DNA of 64,000 bases from Amorphoplanes digitatis (lineage in GTDB: Bacteria > Actinomycetota > Actinomycetes > Mycobacteriales > Micromonosporaceae): the NCBI RefSeq assembly GCF_014205335.1, contig NZ_JACHNH010000001.1:3776501-3840500 (forward strand), given 5' to 3'. A model generated the notes under the pieces. The model was not told where the DNA came from and made no database searches. It was given only the letters and a program-made list of their open reading frames with translations. A program made the position numbers and the translations under genes. Positions 25,261 to 33,911 of this stretch are shown here, one piece after another. Each line of letters starts with the position of its first letter. Positions within the stretch are counted from its first letter, which is position 1.

Positions 25261-25929
25261 TCACGGCAGGCCGGCGCGCAGCGCGTAGCCGAACCCCCGC
25301 TGGGTGACGATCAGCGGCGCGCCGAGCCGGTCCAGCTCGCACCGTAGCGAGCGGACCACGGCGTCGGCGTCCGCGGCGCCGGTCGCCGCCTCGATCTGCG
25401 CCCGGGACAGCACCCGCCCGGGGTTGCGCAGCAGGCAGCGCAGCACCTCGAACTCGGTCCGGGACAGCGGCACCGGCTCGCCCGCGCGCCGGACCTCGTG
25501 GGTGTCCTGGTCCAGCTCGACGTCGCCATAGCGCAGGACCCGCTCGCACGCCGTCGCACCGTCGCGGCTCAGCAGCGCCCGGACCCGGGTGAGCAGCACG
25601 TCGGCGTCGAACGGCTTGGTGATCCAGTCGTCGCCGCCGTACGCGATGCCGTTGACCAGGTCCTCGCCGGCGTCGCGGGAGGCGAGGAAGACGATGCCGG
25701 CGCCGGAGCCGTCCGCGCGCAGCCGCCGCCGGACGTCCATGCCGTCGCCGTCGGGCAGTTTCGCGTCGAGCAGCACGAGATCGGGATGGCCCTCGGCGGC
25801 CTTGCGCAGCGCCTGCTCGGCGGTGCCGGCGGTGTCCACCGCGAAGCCGTGGTAGGCGAGCACCGTGGCGATCATGTCGACGACGATGGGCTGGTCGTCG
25901 ACGACCAGGATTCGGGCATTGTCCGTCAT
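25261..25929 (-). CDS. OmpR-family response regulator
   Basis: A 222-residue regulator. The receiver domain (1-115) starts ARILVVDDQPIVVDM, with phospho-acceptor Asp in DLVLLDAKLPDGDGMDV and a Lys in ITKPFDADVL. The winged-helix DNA-binding domain (about 130-222) has RYGDVELDQDTHEVRRAGEPVPLSRTEFEVLRCLLRNPGRVLSRAQI. No histidine kinase is adjacent, so it is an orphan. The last helix segment is slightly short compared with PhoB-type proteins (AADADAVVRSLRCELDRLGAPLIVTQRGFGYAL). Confidence 0.9.
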   Translation of the reverse strand: MTDNARILVVDDQPIVVDMIATVLAYHGFAVDTAGTAEQALRKAAEGHPDLVLLDAKLPDGDGMDVRRRLRADGSGAGIVFLASRDAGEDLVNGIAYGGDDWITKPFDADVLLTRVRALLSRDGATACERVLRYGDVELDQDTHEVRRAGEPVPLSRTEFEVLRCLLRNPGRVLSRAQIEAATGAADADAVVRSLRCELDRLGAPLIVTQRGFGYALRAGLP

Positions 25930-26024
25930 ATTGCCCCCGTGCAGACGCGGCGTGATAACCCGACGGTGCTCCCTGCGGCCACCGCCGGAAAGGGGCGGTC
26001 CACATGGCAGGACGTCGGTCCTGC

Positions 26025-27236
26025 TCAGCGCCGGTTCCGGCGGATGATCCACACCGCCGCGCCGACCGCGAAGACCCCCAGACCGGCGGCCACCGCCGGC
26101 AGCGGCAGGGCCGCCGCCAGCAGCAGGCAGCCGGCCAGCCCGACGACCGGTACGGCGCGCCACGGCGCGCCCTCGTCGGGGCGCAGGGTCAGCGCGGAGG
26201 CGTTCGCGATCGCGTAGTAGACAAGGACGCCGAACGACGAGAACCCGATCGCGCCGCGCAGGTCGACGGTCAGCACCAGCAGCGCCACGGCGACGCCGAC
26301 GGCCGCCTCGGCGCGGTGCGGCACCCCGGCCCGGTCGCTCACCGCGTCCAGCGCGGCGGGCAGGTGCCGGTCGCGGGCCATCGCGAACGTCGTCCGGGAC
26401 ACGCCAAGGATCAGCGCGAGCAGCGAGCCGAGCGCCGCGGCGGCCGCGCCCGCCCGGACGACCGGGGCGAGCCACCCCGGGCCCACCTCGGCCAGCGGCG
26501 CCGTCGCGGCGGCGAGGCGGGCCGGGCCGAGCGTGCCCAGCAGGACCAGGGCCACCGCGGAGTACAGGACCAGGGTGATCGTCAGCGCGACCGGGATCGC
26601 CCGGGGGATGGTCCGGGCCGGGTCGCGGACCTCCTCGCCGAGGGTGGCGATCCGCGCGTAACCGGCGAACGCGAAGAACAGCAGCCCGGCGCCGCGCAGC
26701 ACGTCCCACGGCGCGACGTCGGGGCCGCCGCCGAACCGGTGCAGCCCGCCCGCCGCGCCGGCGACCACCACGGCGAGCAGCACGGCGACGACCGCGACGA
26801 CCAGGATCCGGGCCGCCAGCGCCGACCGCTGCACCCCCAGCAGGTTGAGCGCGGTCAGCGCGGCCACCGCGGCGAGGGCCGGCAGCCGCTCGTGCCCCGG
26901 CGCGACGTACGCGCCGAAGGTCAGCGCCATCGCCGCGCAGGACGCCGTCTTGCCGACCACGAAGCCCCAGCCCGCGAGGAAGCCCCACGGGCCGCCGAGG
27001 CGCTCCCGGCCGTACACATAGGTGCCGCCGGAGGCCGGGTAAACGGCCGCGAGCCGGGCGGAGGACACCGCGTTGCAGTAGGCGACGAGCGCGGCCAGCG
27101 CGAGTGCGAGCGGCAGCCAGGCGCCGGCGGCGGCCGTCGCCGGGCCGAAGGCGGCGAAGACGCCGGCACCGATCATCGCGCTCAGGCCGACCACCACCGC
27201 GTCCGTCGTGCCCAGGCGGCGGGCCAGCCCGGTCAC
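26025..27236 (-). CDS. APC-family amino acid permease
   Basis: A 403-residue membrane carrier of the APC superfamily with about 12 hydrophobic segments. It has the helix 1 motif VVVGLSAMIGAGVFAAFGPA and FFAFAGYARIATLGEEVRDPARTIPRAI in the helix 6-7 loop. The start is a GTG at 27236 overlapping the stop of the upstream hydrolase (GTGA), so the two are translationally coupled. Substrate unknown. Confidence 0.85.
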   Translation of the reverse strand: MTGLARRLGTTDAVVVGLSAMIGAGVFAAFGPATAAAGAWLPLALALAALVAYCNAVSSARLAAVYPASGGTYVYGRERLGGPWGFLAGWGFVVGKTASCAAMALTFGAYVAPGHERLPALAAVAALTALNLLGVQRSALAARILVVAVVAVLLAVVVAGAAGGLHRFGGGPDVAPWDVLRGAGLLFFAFAGYARIATLGEEVRDPARTIPRAIPVALTITLVLYSAVALVLLGTLGPARLAAATAPLAEVGPGWLAPVVRAGAAAAALGSLLALILGVSRTTFAMARDRHLPAALDAVSDRAGVPHRAEAAVGVAVALLVLTVDLRGAIGFSSFGVLVYYAIANASALTLRPDEGAPWRAVPVVGLAGCLLLAAALPLPAVAAGLGVFAVGAAVWIIRRNRR

Positions 27237-28195
27237 GGTGCCAGCCGCTGCGCGGCCAGCCAGGCGGCGATCGCCGCGTTGGTCTGCGCCGGCGCCTGGA
27301 GCATCACCTCGTGTCCGGCGTCCACCGTGGCCTGCGTGAGGTTGGCGCAGGCGGCCCGCATCGGGTCGGCCAGGCGGCTGTGCCGGGTCTCGCAGATGCC
27401 GTCCCAGGCCGCGTGCACGAACAGCACCGGCATCTCCAGTCGCGGGTGCGGCGCGCGGGCCGCGTACGCGAGGTTGGCGTCGTCGTTGGCGTACCAGGAG
27501 CAGGGGCCGCGGAAGCCCGTCGCGCTCAGCGCCGCCACCAGCGTGGCGTGGTCGGCGGCGGAGAGCATCGACTCGTCGCGCGGCAGGGCCGGCGCGCGCC
27601 GGGCCGGGCCGAACCAGCCGCCGTTGGCCCGCACCCGGGAGCTGCGGGTCGGCCTGCCCACCGCGTCGGGGCGGCCGCCGCGGTAGAGCAGCGACACGGT
27701 GGCGGCGACGTCCGCGTCGAAGTCCGCGACCGCGGTGTCGAAGTCCTCGGCGTAGAAGCGGTAGTAGTCCCACTGGCCGTACGGGAACCGCTCGGCCGGA
27801 TAGAGGTCGCGGTCGACGAGCTCGACGAGCGTCTCCAGGGCGAAACCCGCCGGCAGGTACGGCACGCAGAGGCTGGCGGCCGCCCGGACCCGCTCGGGAT
27901 GGTGCGTGGCCAGCGACCACACCACCGGGCTGCCCCAGTCGTGGCCGACCCAGACCGCGGGCTCGCCGCCCAGGCTGTCGTGCAGCTCCAGCATGTCGCC
28001 GACGATGTGCTCGAGCGCGTAGGCGCCGGCCCGGTCCGGCACGGCCGCCGTGCCGTAGCCGCGCAGGTCCGGCGCCACGCAGCGCCAGCCGGCCGCGGTG
28101 AAGTGCTCGACCTGGGCGCGCCAGACCAGGCCCAGCTCGGGCCAGCCGTGCACGAAGATCATCAGCGGCTGGTCGCCGGGTGCGCGCTGGGTCAC
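27233..28195 (-). CDS. Alpha/beta hydrolase, epoxide hydrolase-like
   Basis: A 320-residue soluble hydrolase. The oxyanion motif HGWPELGLVWRAQ and the nucleophile elbow VGHDWGSPVVW (Asp nucleophile) are typical of epoxide hydrolases and haloalkane dehalogenases. The catalytic His is probably in DAGHEVMLQAP near the C-terminus. An in-frame GTG at 28211 is an alternative start. Coupled to the downstream permease by a GTGA overlap, a combination suggesting import and hydrolysis of one compound (inference). Confidence 0.85.
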   Translation of the reverse strand: MTQRAPGDQPLMIFVHGWPELGLVWRAQVEHFTAAGWRCVAPDLRGYGTAAVPDRAGAYALEHIVGDMLELHDSLGGEPAVWVGHDWGSPVVWSLATHHPERVRAAASLCVPYLPAGFALETLVELVDRDLYPAERFPYGQWDYYRFYAEDFDTAVADFDADVAATVSLLYRGGRPDAVGRPTRSSRVRANGGWFGPARRAPALPRDESMLSAADHATLVAALSATGFRGPCSWYANDDANLAYAARAPHPRLEMPVLFVHAAWDGICETRHSRLADPMRAACANLTQATVDAGHEVMLQAPAQTNAAIAAWLAAQRLAP

Positions 28196-28245
28196 CGGGG
28201 CAGTGAACCACAGCCGGGGCGCGCCGGCACAGGTGCGCGATCGGG

Positions 28246-29394
28246 TCAGGTCAACATCATCAGATCCGCGGGATCGCCGCTGTGCCAGCCCTCCTCGAGC
28301 ACGGCCAGGGCGTCGGCGAGCGCGGCGCCGGCCAGGCTCGCCGGGCGGCTGCCGGGCACGACCGTGGCGTGATCGCCGGCGAGCCGCACGGGCACGAGCA
28401 GCGTCGCCGGCGGCGTGAGGGTCACGTCACCGACGACGCTCAGCCGCGGCGCCGGCGGCCGGGCGGCGCCGGTCAGGCCGTGCAGCAGCGGCTGGAGCAG
28501 GGTCACGCAGGCGACCAGCCCGGCGTACGGGTTGCCCGGCAGGCCGACGACCCACCGCCCGCCCGGCAGCGCCGCCAGCGACTGCGGGCGGCCCGGCCGG
28601 CACGCCACCCGGTCCACCAGGCGCCGCGCGCCGAGCTCGTCCAGCACCCGGTGCAGGTGGTCCGCGGCGCCGGCCGACGACGAGCCGGTCACCACGACCA
28701 CGTCCGCGTCCGTCGCGGCCAGGCACCCGGCGAGCAGGCCCGCGTCGTCGGGCAGCAGCACACGGTCGGCGACCACGCCGCCGGCCGCGGTGACCAGCGC
28801 CGACACCATCGGGGCGAACACGTCACGGACCTGCCCGGCACGCGGCACCCCGGCCGCGACCACCTCGTCGCCGGTCACGACCAGCCGGACCGCCGGGCGC
28901 CGGCGCACCGGCACGTCGTCCGCGCCGGCCTGCGCGAGCAGGCCCGCAACGGCCGGGGTCACGACCCGCCCGGGCCGCAACAGCTCGTCGCCGGCGCGCG
29001 CGTCCTCGCCGGCGCGGCGGATGTGCGCCTTCGTCCAGCCGGTCGCGCCGGTCAGGTCGGCGGTCTCGTACGGCAGCACCGCGACCGCGCCGGGCGGCAC
29101 CACGGCGCCGGTCATGATCTCGACCGCCTGGCCCGGTCCGAGGGCGCCGGCCCACGCCGGCCCGCCGGCCAGGACCCGGCCGACGACCCGCCAGGGCCCG
29201 GTGCCGGCCACCGCGTACCCGTCCATGGCGGCGGCGTCGGCGCCCGGCAGGTCGGCGCCGGCGTGCACCGGCTCCGCGAGCACCCGGCCGACGGCCGCGC
29301 CGAGCGGCACGCGCTCCGGCGGCAGGGCGGTGGCGGCCGCGCCGGCGATCTTCAGTGCGGTGCGCCACGGTACGGGGCTGTCGACGGATCGCAT
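28246..29394 (-). CDS. moeA: Molybdopterin molybdotransferase
   Basis: A 382-residue MoeA, inserting molybdate into adenylylated molybdopterin. Visible motifs are AAAMDGYAV, GQAVEIMTGAVVPPGAVAVLPYE, LVVTGDEVV and VVGLPGNPYAG. In the central domain the usual GGVSxGxxD loop reads VTGSSSAGAADHLHRVL, a slight deviation. The start at 29394 lacks a strong ribosome-binding site; the message may be leaderless, or the start may lie further upstream within the open frame to 29517. No other molybdenum cofactor gene is in the window. Confidence 0.85.
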   Translation of the reverse strand: MRSVDSPVPWRTALKIAGAAATALPPERVPLGAAVGRVLAEPVHAGADLPGADAAAMDGYAVAGTGPWRVVGRVLAGGPAWAGALGPGQAVEIMTGAVVPPGAVAVLPYETADLTGATGWTKAHIRRAGEDARAGDELLRPGRVVTPAVAGLLAQAGADDVPVRRRPAVRLVVTGDEVVAAGVPRAGQVRDVFAPMVSALVTAAGGVVADRVLLPDDAGLLAGCLAATDADVVVVTGSSSAGAADHLHRVLDELGARRLVDRVACRPGRPQSLAALPGGRWVVGLPGNPYAGLVACVTLLQPLLHGLTGAARPPAPRLSVVGDVTLTPPATLLVPVRLAGDHATVVPGSRPASLAGAALADALAVLEEGWHSGDPADLMMLT

Positions 29395-29597
29395 CGCTGT
29401 CAGTGTCACATCAGCACTGCATCGCGGCACCGTCACGTCCGCGTGCCGGTACTGCTTCCGCGCGGCGACGAGAACCTCACCGCGGCGCCGGCGCGAATGT
29501 GAGCGGCCGGCCCTCATCCGTTCGCGTGACGGCGTGGTTGATCGCGGCCGTGCGTGCCTAGGGTCGAGCGCAGGCGGCGAGCGGGAGGGGTTCGGCT

Positions 29598-30077
29598 GTG
29601 CGCGACGGGTACCCGCGTACCGGTGCGGATGTCGTCCGGGAGGTGCTGGCCGCGCTGGCCCCCGCCGAGCTGCCGTTCCTGGAGTCGGTGCTGGAGGCGT
29701 ACCGGATCGATCCCTGGACCCTCGACGGGCGCCGGGCCGGCGTCCCGGTCGACCAGGTCTCGGCCTGGTCGGCCTTCGTGCTCGGCTTCGTCGCCGAGAC
29801 CGTGGTCGCCACGGAGCCGGCGGCGCAGGGCCGGGGCCGGCTGAGGACGATGCTGACCCGCCGGCGCCGGTCGCGCACCGGCGAGCTCGCGAACGTGCCG
29901 GACGCGCCGGTGCCCGCGTTCGAGGCGGAGCAGCTGCGCCTGGCCTGGTCGTCCGCCGTCGACGCCGCGACCTGCCGCGGCCACCCGCCGCGAGACCGGG
30001 AGGCCTTCGCCGCCGCGGTGGTGGCCGCCCTGGCCGCCGGGCACCCGCCCCGGCAGCGGCACCCGGCCGAGGACTGA
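29598..30077 (+). CDS. Hypothetical protein
   Basis: A 159-residue protein with no recognised family. It has an acidic and hydrophobic N-terminal half (GADVVREVLAALAPAELPFLESVLEAY, SAWSAFVLGFVAETVVAT), a basic middle (LTRRRRSRTG) and an Ala-rich C-terminus. There is no signal peptide. The GTG at 29598 has GGGAGGGG 7 nt upstream, supporting translation. It ends 5 bp before the convergent UDP-glucose dehydrogenase gene. Confidence 0.6.
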   Translation: MRDGYPRTGADVVREVLAALAPAELPFLESVLEAYRIDPWTLDGRRAGVPVDQVSAWSAFVLGFVAETVVATEPAAQGRGRLRTMLTRRRRSRTGELANVPDAPVPAFEAEQLRLAWSSAVDAATCRGHPPRDREAFAAAVVAALAAGHPPRQRHPAED

Positions 30078-30082
30078 GTCGG

Positions 30083-31414
30083 TCAGGGGCGGCCGAGGGC
30101 CCGGTACTCCCAGCCCGCCGCGCGCCACGCGCCGGAGTCCAGCGCGTGCCGCCCGTCGAAGATTCGCCGGGCGCCGACGACCTGGGCCATGGCCTCGGGG
30201 GCGATCTCGCGGAACTCGGTCCACTCCGTCAGCAGCACGACCACGTCGGCGCCGCGGGCCACGTCCAGTGCGCCGGTGCCGTAGCTGAGCTCGGGGTGCG
30301 CCCGGCGGGCGTTCTCCATCGCGGCCGGGTCGAAGACGTGCACGTGCGCGCCCAGGCCGGCGAGCGTGCTCGCCACCTCGAGTGCGGGCGCGTCGCGGAT
30401 GTCGTCGGAGTCGGGCTTGAACGACGCGCCCAGCGCGGCGATCTTCTTGCCGGCCACGTCGCCGCCGCACAGCTCGACCACCAGGTCGACCGTCCGCGAC
30501 CGGCGGCGCTTGTTGATGCCGTCGATCTCGCGCAGGAAGCCGACGGCCTGGCCGACACCCAGCTCCTCGGCCCGGTGCGCGAAAGCCCGGATGTCCTTGG
30601 GCAGGCAGCCGCCGCCGAAGCCGAGGCCGGGGCGCAGGAACCTGCCCCCGATCCGCTCGTCGTACGCCAGGGCCTCGGCCAGGTCCCGCACGTCGGCGCC
30701 GGTGGCCTCGCAGACCTCGGCCATCGCGTTGATATAGGAGATCTTGGTGGCCAGGAACGAGTTCGCCGCGACCTTGACCAGCTCGGCGGTCTGCAGGTCG
30801 GTGACCTTGACCGGAACGCCCTGCGCGAGCACCGGCTCGAACGCGGCCCGCAACCGCTCCTCGGACCACGCCGAGGTGACGCCGAAGACCAGCCGATCTG
30901 GCCGCATGGTGTCGTCGACCGCGAAGCCCTCGCGCAGGAACTCCGGGTTCCAGGCCAGCTCGACCTGGTCGCCGGCGGGCGCGGTGGCGCGGATCAGCTC
31001 GGCGAGGCGGGCGGCGGTGCCGACCGGCACCGTCGACTTGCCGACCACGAGGGCGCGGCGGTGCAGGTGCCGCGACAGGGCGGTGACCGACGCGTCGACG
31101 TAGGTCAGGTCGGCGGCGCCGGAGTCGCCGCGCTGCGGCGTGCCGACGCAGATGAAGTGCACGTCGCCGAACTCGCCGGCCTCCCGGAACGAGGTGGTGA
31201 AGCGCAGCCGGCCGGTCTCGAGGGCCTTGGTGAGCAGCTCGGGCAGGCCGGGCTCGAAGAACGGCACCTCGCCGGAGTTGAGCCGCGCGACCTTGTCCGC
31301 GTCGACGTCGACACCGATCACGTCGAAGCCCAGCACGGCCATGCAGATGGCGTGGGTGGCGCCGAGGTAGCCGGTGCCGATGACCGTGAGTCGGGGGCGC
31401 AGGGTGGTGCTCAT
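30083..31414 (-). CDS. ugd: UDP-glucose 6-dehydrogenase
   Basis: A 443-residue NAD-dependent dehydrogenase oxidising UDP-glucose to UDP-glucuronate, a precursor for cell-surface polysaccharides. The Rossmann start is LTVIGTGYLGATHAICMAVLGFDVIGVDVD. The catalytic Cys is in FGGGCLPKDIRAF, with WNPEFLREG and FKPDSDDIRDAP also present. The ATG at 31414 is preceded by GAGG. The gene stands alone, divergent from the Ala/Glu-rich protein across a 380-bp AT-richer region. Confidence 0.92.
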   Translation of the reverse strand: MSTTLRPRLTVIGTGYLGATHAICMAVLGFDVIGVDVDADKVARLNSGEVPFFEPGLPELLTKALETGRLRFTTSFREAGEFGDVHFICVGTPQRGDSGAADLTYVDASVTALSRHLHRRALVVGKSTVPVGTAARLAELIRATAPAGDQVELAWNPEFLREGFAVDDTMRPDRLVFGVTSAWSEERLRAAFEPVLAQGVPVKVTDLQTAELVKVAANSFLATKISYINAMAEVCEATGADVRDLAEALAYDERIGGRFLRPGLGFGGGCLPKDIRAFAHRAEELGVGQAVGFLREIDGINKRRRSRTVDLVVELCGGDVAGKKIAALGASFKPDSDDIRDAPALEVASTLAGLGAHVHVFDPAAMENARRAHPELSYGTGALDVARGADVVVLLTEWTEFREIAPEAMAQVVGARRIFDGRHALDSGAWRAAGWEYRALGRP

Positions 31415-31795
31415 CAGACGAAGATCCTCGGAAGTCAGCGGTCGTTGCTGTACCAAGGACGCCGGTTTCGCCGCTGGCTCCCCGCCGGACATGGGCGACC
31501 AACTCGCCCGGCGGATCAACACCTCGCCCACGGCTCGGTGCGAGCCGTACCGGGGGATACTGCCATCCCGGCACCGGCCTGACCTCACCTGACCAGTCAG
31601 GATTCCCGGCATGCGCGGCCCGCCGCCGGTCGCGCAACCGGTTGAGCGGGCCGCGGAACCGCGCCCGGCGAAATTGGCATAAGAAATTCCAAGGAATTTT
31701 GAACCGGATGAATTCGGCGCAGATCTGAACCATCCCGCCGGGCGGTCGCGTACTGGCTCTCGTACGACATTGACGTCCGACGACTAGGAGTGGTG
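31415..31795. promoter_or_regulatory. AT-richer divergent promoter region with a 16-bp palindrome
   Basis: This lies between ugd (minus) and the Ala/Glu-rich repeat gene (plus). At 31685-31700 it carries AAATTCC and GGAATTT separated by AA, a perfect 16-bp palindrome in an AT-rich block (31670-31720) unlike the rest of the window. This is a strong operator or promoter-element candidate, about 95 bp upstream of the repeat gene's start. Confidence 0.55.
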
Positions 31796-32626
31796 ATGAG
31801 ACTGCGACAGCGACGACGCACCGGGGGCAGGAGCACCGGGGTCAACCGCAAGGCGATCGGCGGCGCAGTCATCGCTGGTGTGCTGGTGGTCGGGGGTGTC
31901 ACGGGCCTGCAATTGGCGTCGGCCGGTGAGCAGGCGCAGGCCGCGGAGATCGTCGTGGTCGACGGTCAGAATTTCGACATCGCCGGTTGCGAGAAATTGG
32001 AAATCAACGCCGGCGCCGTTATCTGCGACGGCGAACCATTGGCGCCGGAACAGGAGATCGGTGCCGCCGAGGCCGCCGCCGTATCGGCGCAGGCCCTCGA
32101 GGAATCGTGCGACCAGTTCGCGATCGACCAGGCCGCGGCCGCCGCCGAGGCGGCCGGTGCCGCCGAGCAGGAGGACGCCGCCGCCCAGGAGGAGGAGGCT
32201 GCCGCCGCCGCGGCGCACATGTCCAAGCGGGCCAAGAAGGCCGCGGCCAAGAAGTGGGCCAAGGCCATGGGCAAGGGCCAGGCCAAGGGCAAGGAGAAGG
32301 GCGCCGCCGCCGCTGAGGAAGGTGCCGCCGCTGAGGAGGGCGCCGCCGCTGAGGAGGGCGCCGCCGCTCAGGAGGAGCTGGACGCCGCGGTGACCGACGC
32401 CCGGGCGGCGCTGCTGGTCGCCTGCCTCGACCTGGCCGGCAAGAAGGCCGCCGCCGCCGGGGCCGCGGGCGCTGGTGAAGAGGCCGGTGCCGACGAGCAG
32501 GCCGGTGCCGACGAGCAGGCCGGCGCGGACGAGCAGGCCGGTGCCGAGGAGCAGGCCGGCGGTCAGGACGAGGCCGCCGACGAGGCCGGTGCCGCCGAGG
32601 AGCAGCAGGCTCCCGCGAAGAAGTAG
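31796..32626 (+). CDS. Exported Ala/Glu/Lys-rich protein with hexapeptide repeats
   Basis: A 276-residue, low-complexity protein. It has an N-terminal basic stretch and one hydrophobic segment (AIGGAVIAGVLVVGGVTGLQLASA, about 22-46) as signal or anchor. A short ordered-looking part follows (AEIVVVDGQNFDIAGCEKLEINAGAVICDGEPL, with two Cys). After that come coiled-coil-like Ala/Glu runs, a Lys-rich block (MSKRAKKAAAKKWAKAMGKG) and two sets of hexapeptide repeats (EEGAAA and DEQAGA types). One further Cys each lies in ALEESCDQF and LLVACLDL. ATG 31796 is chosen from GTG/GTG/ATG because AGGAG lies 5 nt upstream. No known family; a cell-surface or wall-associated role is a guess. Confidence 0.65.
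   Translation: MRLRQRRRTGGRSTGVNRKAIGGAVIAGVLVVGGVTGLQLASAGEQAQAAEIVVVDGQNFDIAGCEKLEINAGAVICDGEPLAPEQEIGAAEAAAVSAQALEESCDQFAIDQAAAAAEAAGAAEQEDAAAQEEEAAAAAAHMSKRAKKAAAKKWAKAMGKGQAKGKEKGAAAAEEGAAAEEGAAAEEGAAAQEELDAAVTDARAALLVACLDLAGKKAAAAGAAGAGEEAGADEQAGADEQAGADEQAGAEEQAGGQDEAADEAGAAEEQQAPAKK
32306..32377 (+). repeat. Four 18-bp coding tandem repeats
   Basis: Units of GCCGCCGCTGAGGAGGGC start at 32306, 32324, 32342 and 32360. The middle two are identical and the outer two carry a few changes. They encode AAAEEG repeats within the Ala/Glu-rich protein and are likely to vary in copy number between strains. Confidence 0.85.
32483..32572 (+). repeat. Five 18-bp coding tandem repeats
   Basis: Units of GCCGGTGCCGACGAGCAG start at 32483, 32501, 32519, 32537 and 32555. 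The first two are identical, then divergence increases. They encode AGADEQ repeats near the C-terminus of the same protein. Confidence 0.85.
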
Positions 32627-32633
32627 CCGCGCC

Positions 32634-32674
32634 GCACCGGCCCCGCCCGCGACTCCCGTGGGCGGGGCCGGTGC
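32634..32674. terminator. Terminator between the repeat protein and the microprotein gene
   Basis: Perfect 15-bp arms GCACCGGCCCCGCCC (32634-32648) and GGGCGGGGCCGGTGC (32660-32674) with an 11-nt loop. It is placed between convergent genes and can serve both. Confidence 0.8.
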
Positions 32675-32687
32675 GTGGCGGCCGAGG

Positions 32688-32813
32688 TCAGCACCGGCCG
32701 CGCAGGCCGTCGGTGGTGGGCTTCCAGTCGGCGCTGTCGCGGCTGTCGGCGGTCAGGCCGAGGCCGGACGCGATGGCGATGGCGACGAAGAACAGCAGTA
32801 CGGCGATTCCCAT
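32688..32813 (-). CDS. Small membrane protein (41 residues)
   Basis: Residues 2-19 are hydrophobic (GIAVLLFFVAIAIASGLG), followed by a polar tail containing TADSRDSADWKPTTDGLRGRC. The ADSRDSADWKP pattern after a single membrane segment is familiar from tiny actinobacterial membrane proteins, which argues for a real gene. ATG 32813 is preceded by AAGGG about 10 nt upstream. A larger open frame runs through, but only this part has a plausible start. Function unknown. Confidence 0.6.
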   Translation of the reverse strand: MGIAVLLFFVAIAIASGLGLTADSRDSADWKPTTDGLRGRC

Positions 32814-32957
32814 GACGTTCACACCCTTGATCCGGCGATTTCTGGCCGGTGCGCACCGGGTTGCTGGTACCAGCATGAACCGGCCGCGCGGCCGCGGACA
32901 GTGGCAGAGATGCCATACATCTTCAAAATCCTGCCAGTTCGTCGTAGGCTGGCGGAC

Positions 32958-33911
32958 ATGCTGAGAAGCGTCGCCGTCATCGCCCTGCCCGAGGTCGCCG
33001 TCTTCGAGCTCGGCGTGCTCTGCGAGCTGTTCGGCTACGACCGCACCGCGGAGGGGCTGCCCGGGTACGAGTTCAATGTGTGCAGCGTGGACGGAGCCGG
33101 CGTCCGTACCCACGCGGGCTTCTCGATCTCGCCCGACCACGACCTGGGGCCGGCCGACGAGGCCGATCTGGTCGCGGTCGTGCCGAGCAACATCGCGCTG
33201 GAGCCGCCCGCCGCCGTCCTCGACGTGCTGCGGCGCGCGCACGCGCGGGGCGCGTGGGTGATGAGCGTCTGCACCGGCGCGTTCGCGCTCGGCGCGGCCG
33301 GGCTGCTAGACGACCGCCGCTGCACCACGCACTGGCGGCACACCGACGCACTCGCCGCCCGGTTCCCGGCCGCCAAGGTCGACCCGAACGTGCTCTACGT
33401 CGCGGACGGCAACCTCATCACCAGCGCCGGCACCTCCGCCGCCGTCGACTGCGGACTGCACCTGATCCGCGAGGAGCAGGGCTCCGCCGTGGCCACCCAG
33501 CTCGCCCGCCGGATGGTCGTCCCGCCGCACCGCGAGGGCGGCCAGGCGCAGTTCATCGAGCGGCCGGTGCCGCCGATCGATTGCGAGACGTTGCAGCCGC
33601 TGCTGGCCGAGGTCCTGCAGAGCCTGGACCGGCCGCACACCGTGGACACCCTGGCCCTGCGCGCGCACATGGCGCCGCGCACCTTCGCCCGCAGGTTCCG
33701 GGCCGAGACCGGCGCGACCCCGCACGACTGGCTGACCGGCCAGCGGGTGCTGCTCGCCCGGCGCCTGCTCGAGGATTCCGACCTGGGCGTCGACGCGATC
33801 GCCGTGCGGGCCGGCTTCGGCAGCGCCGCCACCATGCGGCACCACTTCGGACTCCGGCTGCACACGACGCCGCAGGCCTACCGGTCGGTGTTCCGGAACC
33901 GGGCCGGCTAG
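32958..33911 (+). CDS. GlxA-family transcriptional regulator (DJ-1/PfpI plus AraC domain)
   Basis: A 317-residue regulator. The N-terminal amidotransferase-like DJ-1/PfpI domain (about 1-170) has VIALPEVAVFELGVLCELFGYDR and MSVCTGAFALGAAGLLDDRRCTTHW, whose Cys sits at the nucleophile elbow position. A C-terminal AraC/XylS double helix-turn-helix follows (about 215-317: TVDTLALRAHMAPRTFARRFRAETGATPHDW, GFGSAATMRHHFGLRLHTTPQAYRSVF). The ligand is unknown. ATG 32958. It overlaps the convergent metallophosphoesterase gene by 4 nt at the stop codons. Confidence 0.88.
   Translation: MLRSVAVIALPEVAVFELGVLCELFGYDRTAEGLPGYEFNVCSVDGAGVRTHAGFSISPDHDLGPADEADLVAVVPSNIALEPPAAVLDVLRRAHARGAWVMSVCTGAFALGAAGLLDDRRCTTHWRHTDALAARFPAAKVDPNVLYVADGNLITSAGTSAAVDCGLHLIREEQGSAVATQLARRMVVPPHREGGQAQFIERPVPPIDCETLQPLLAEVLQSLDRPHTVDTLALRAHMAPRTFARRFRAETGATPHDWLTGQRVLLARRLLEDSDLGVDAIAVRAGFGSAATMRHHFGLRLHTTPQAYRSVFRNRAG

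Noticed and set aside
28415..31582. Very long plus-strand open frame (over 1000 codons)
   Set aside because: It runs antisense to moeA and ugd, both with clear family motifs. Long antisense frames are expected at this GC content, and its translation is low-complexity Arg/Pro/Gly.
32483..32572. Regular repeats that might be a CRISPR array
   Set aside because: The units are adjacent without spacers, are 18 bp (six codons) long and keep the reading frame, so they are coding tandem repeats.
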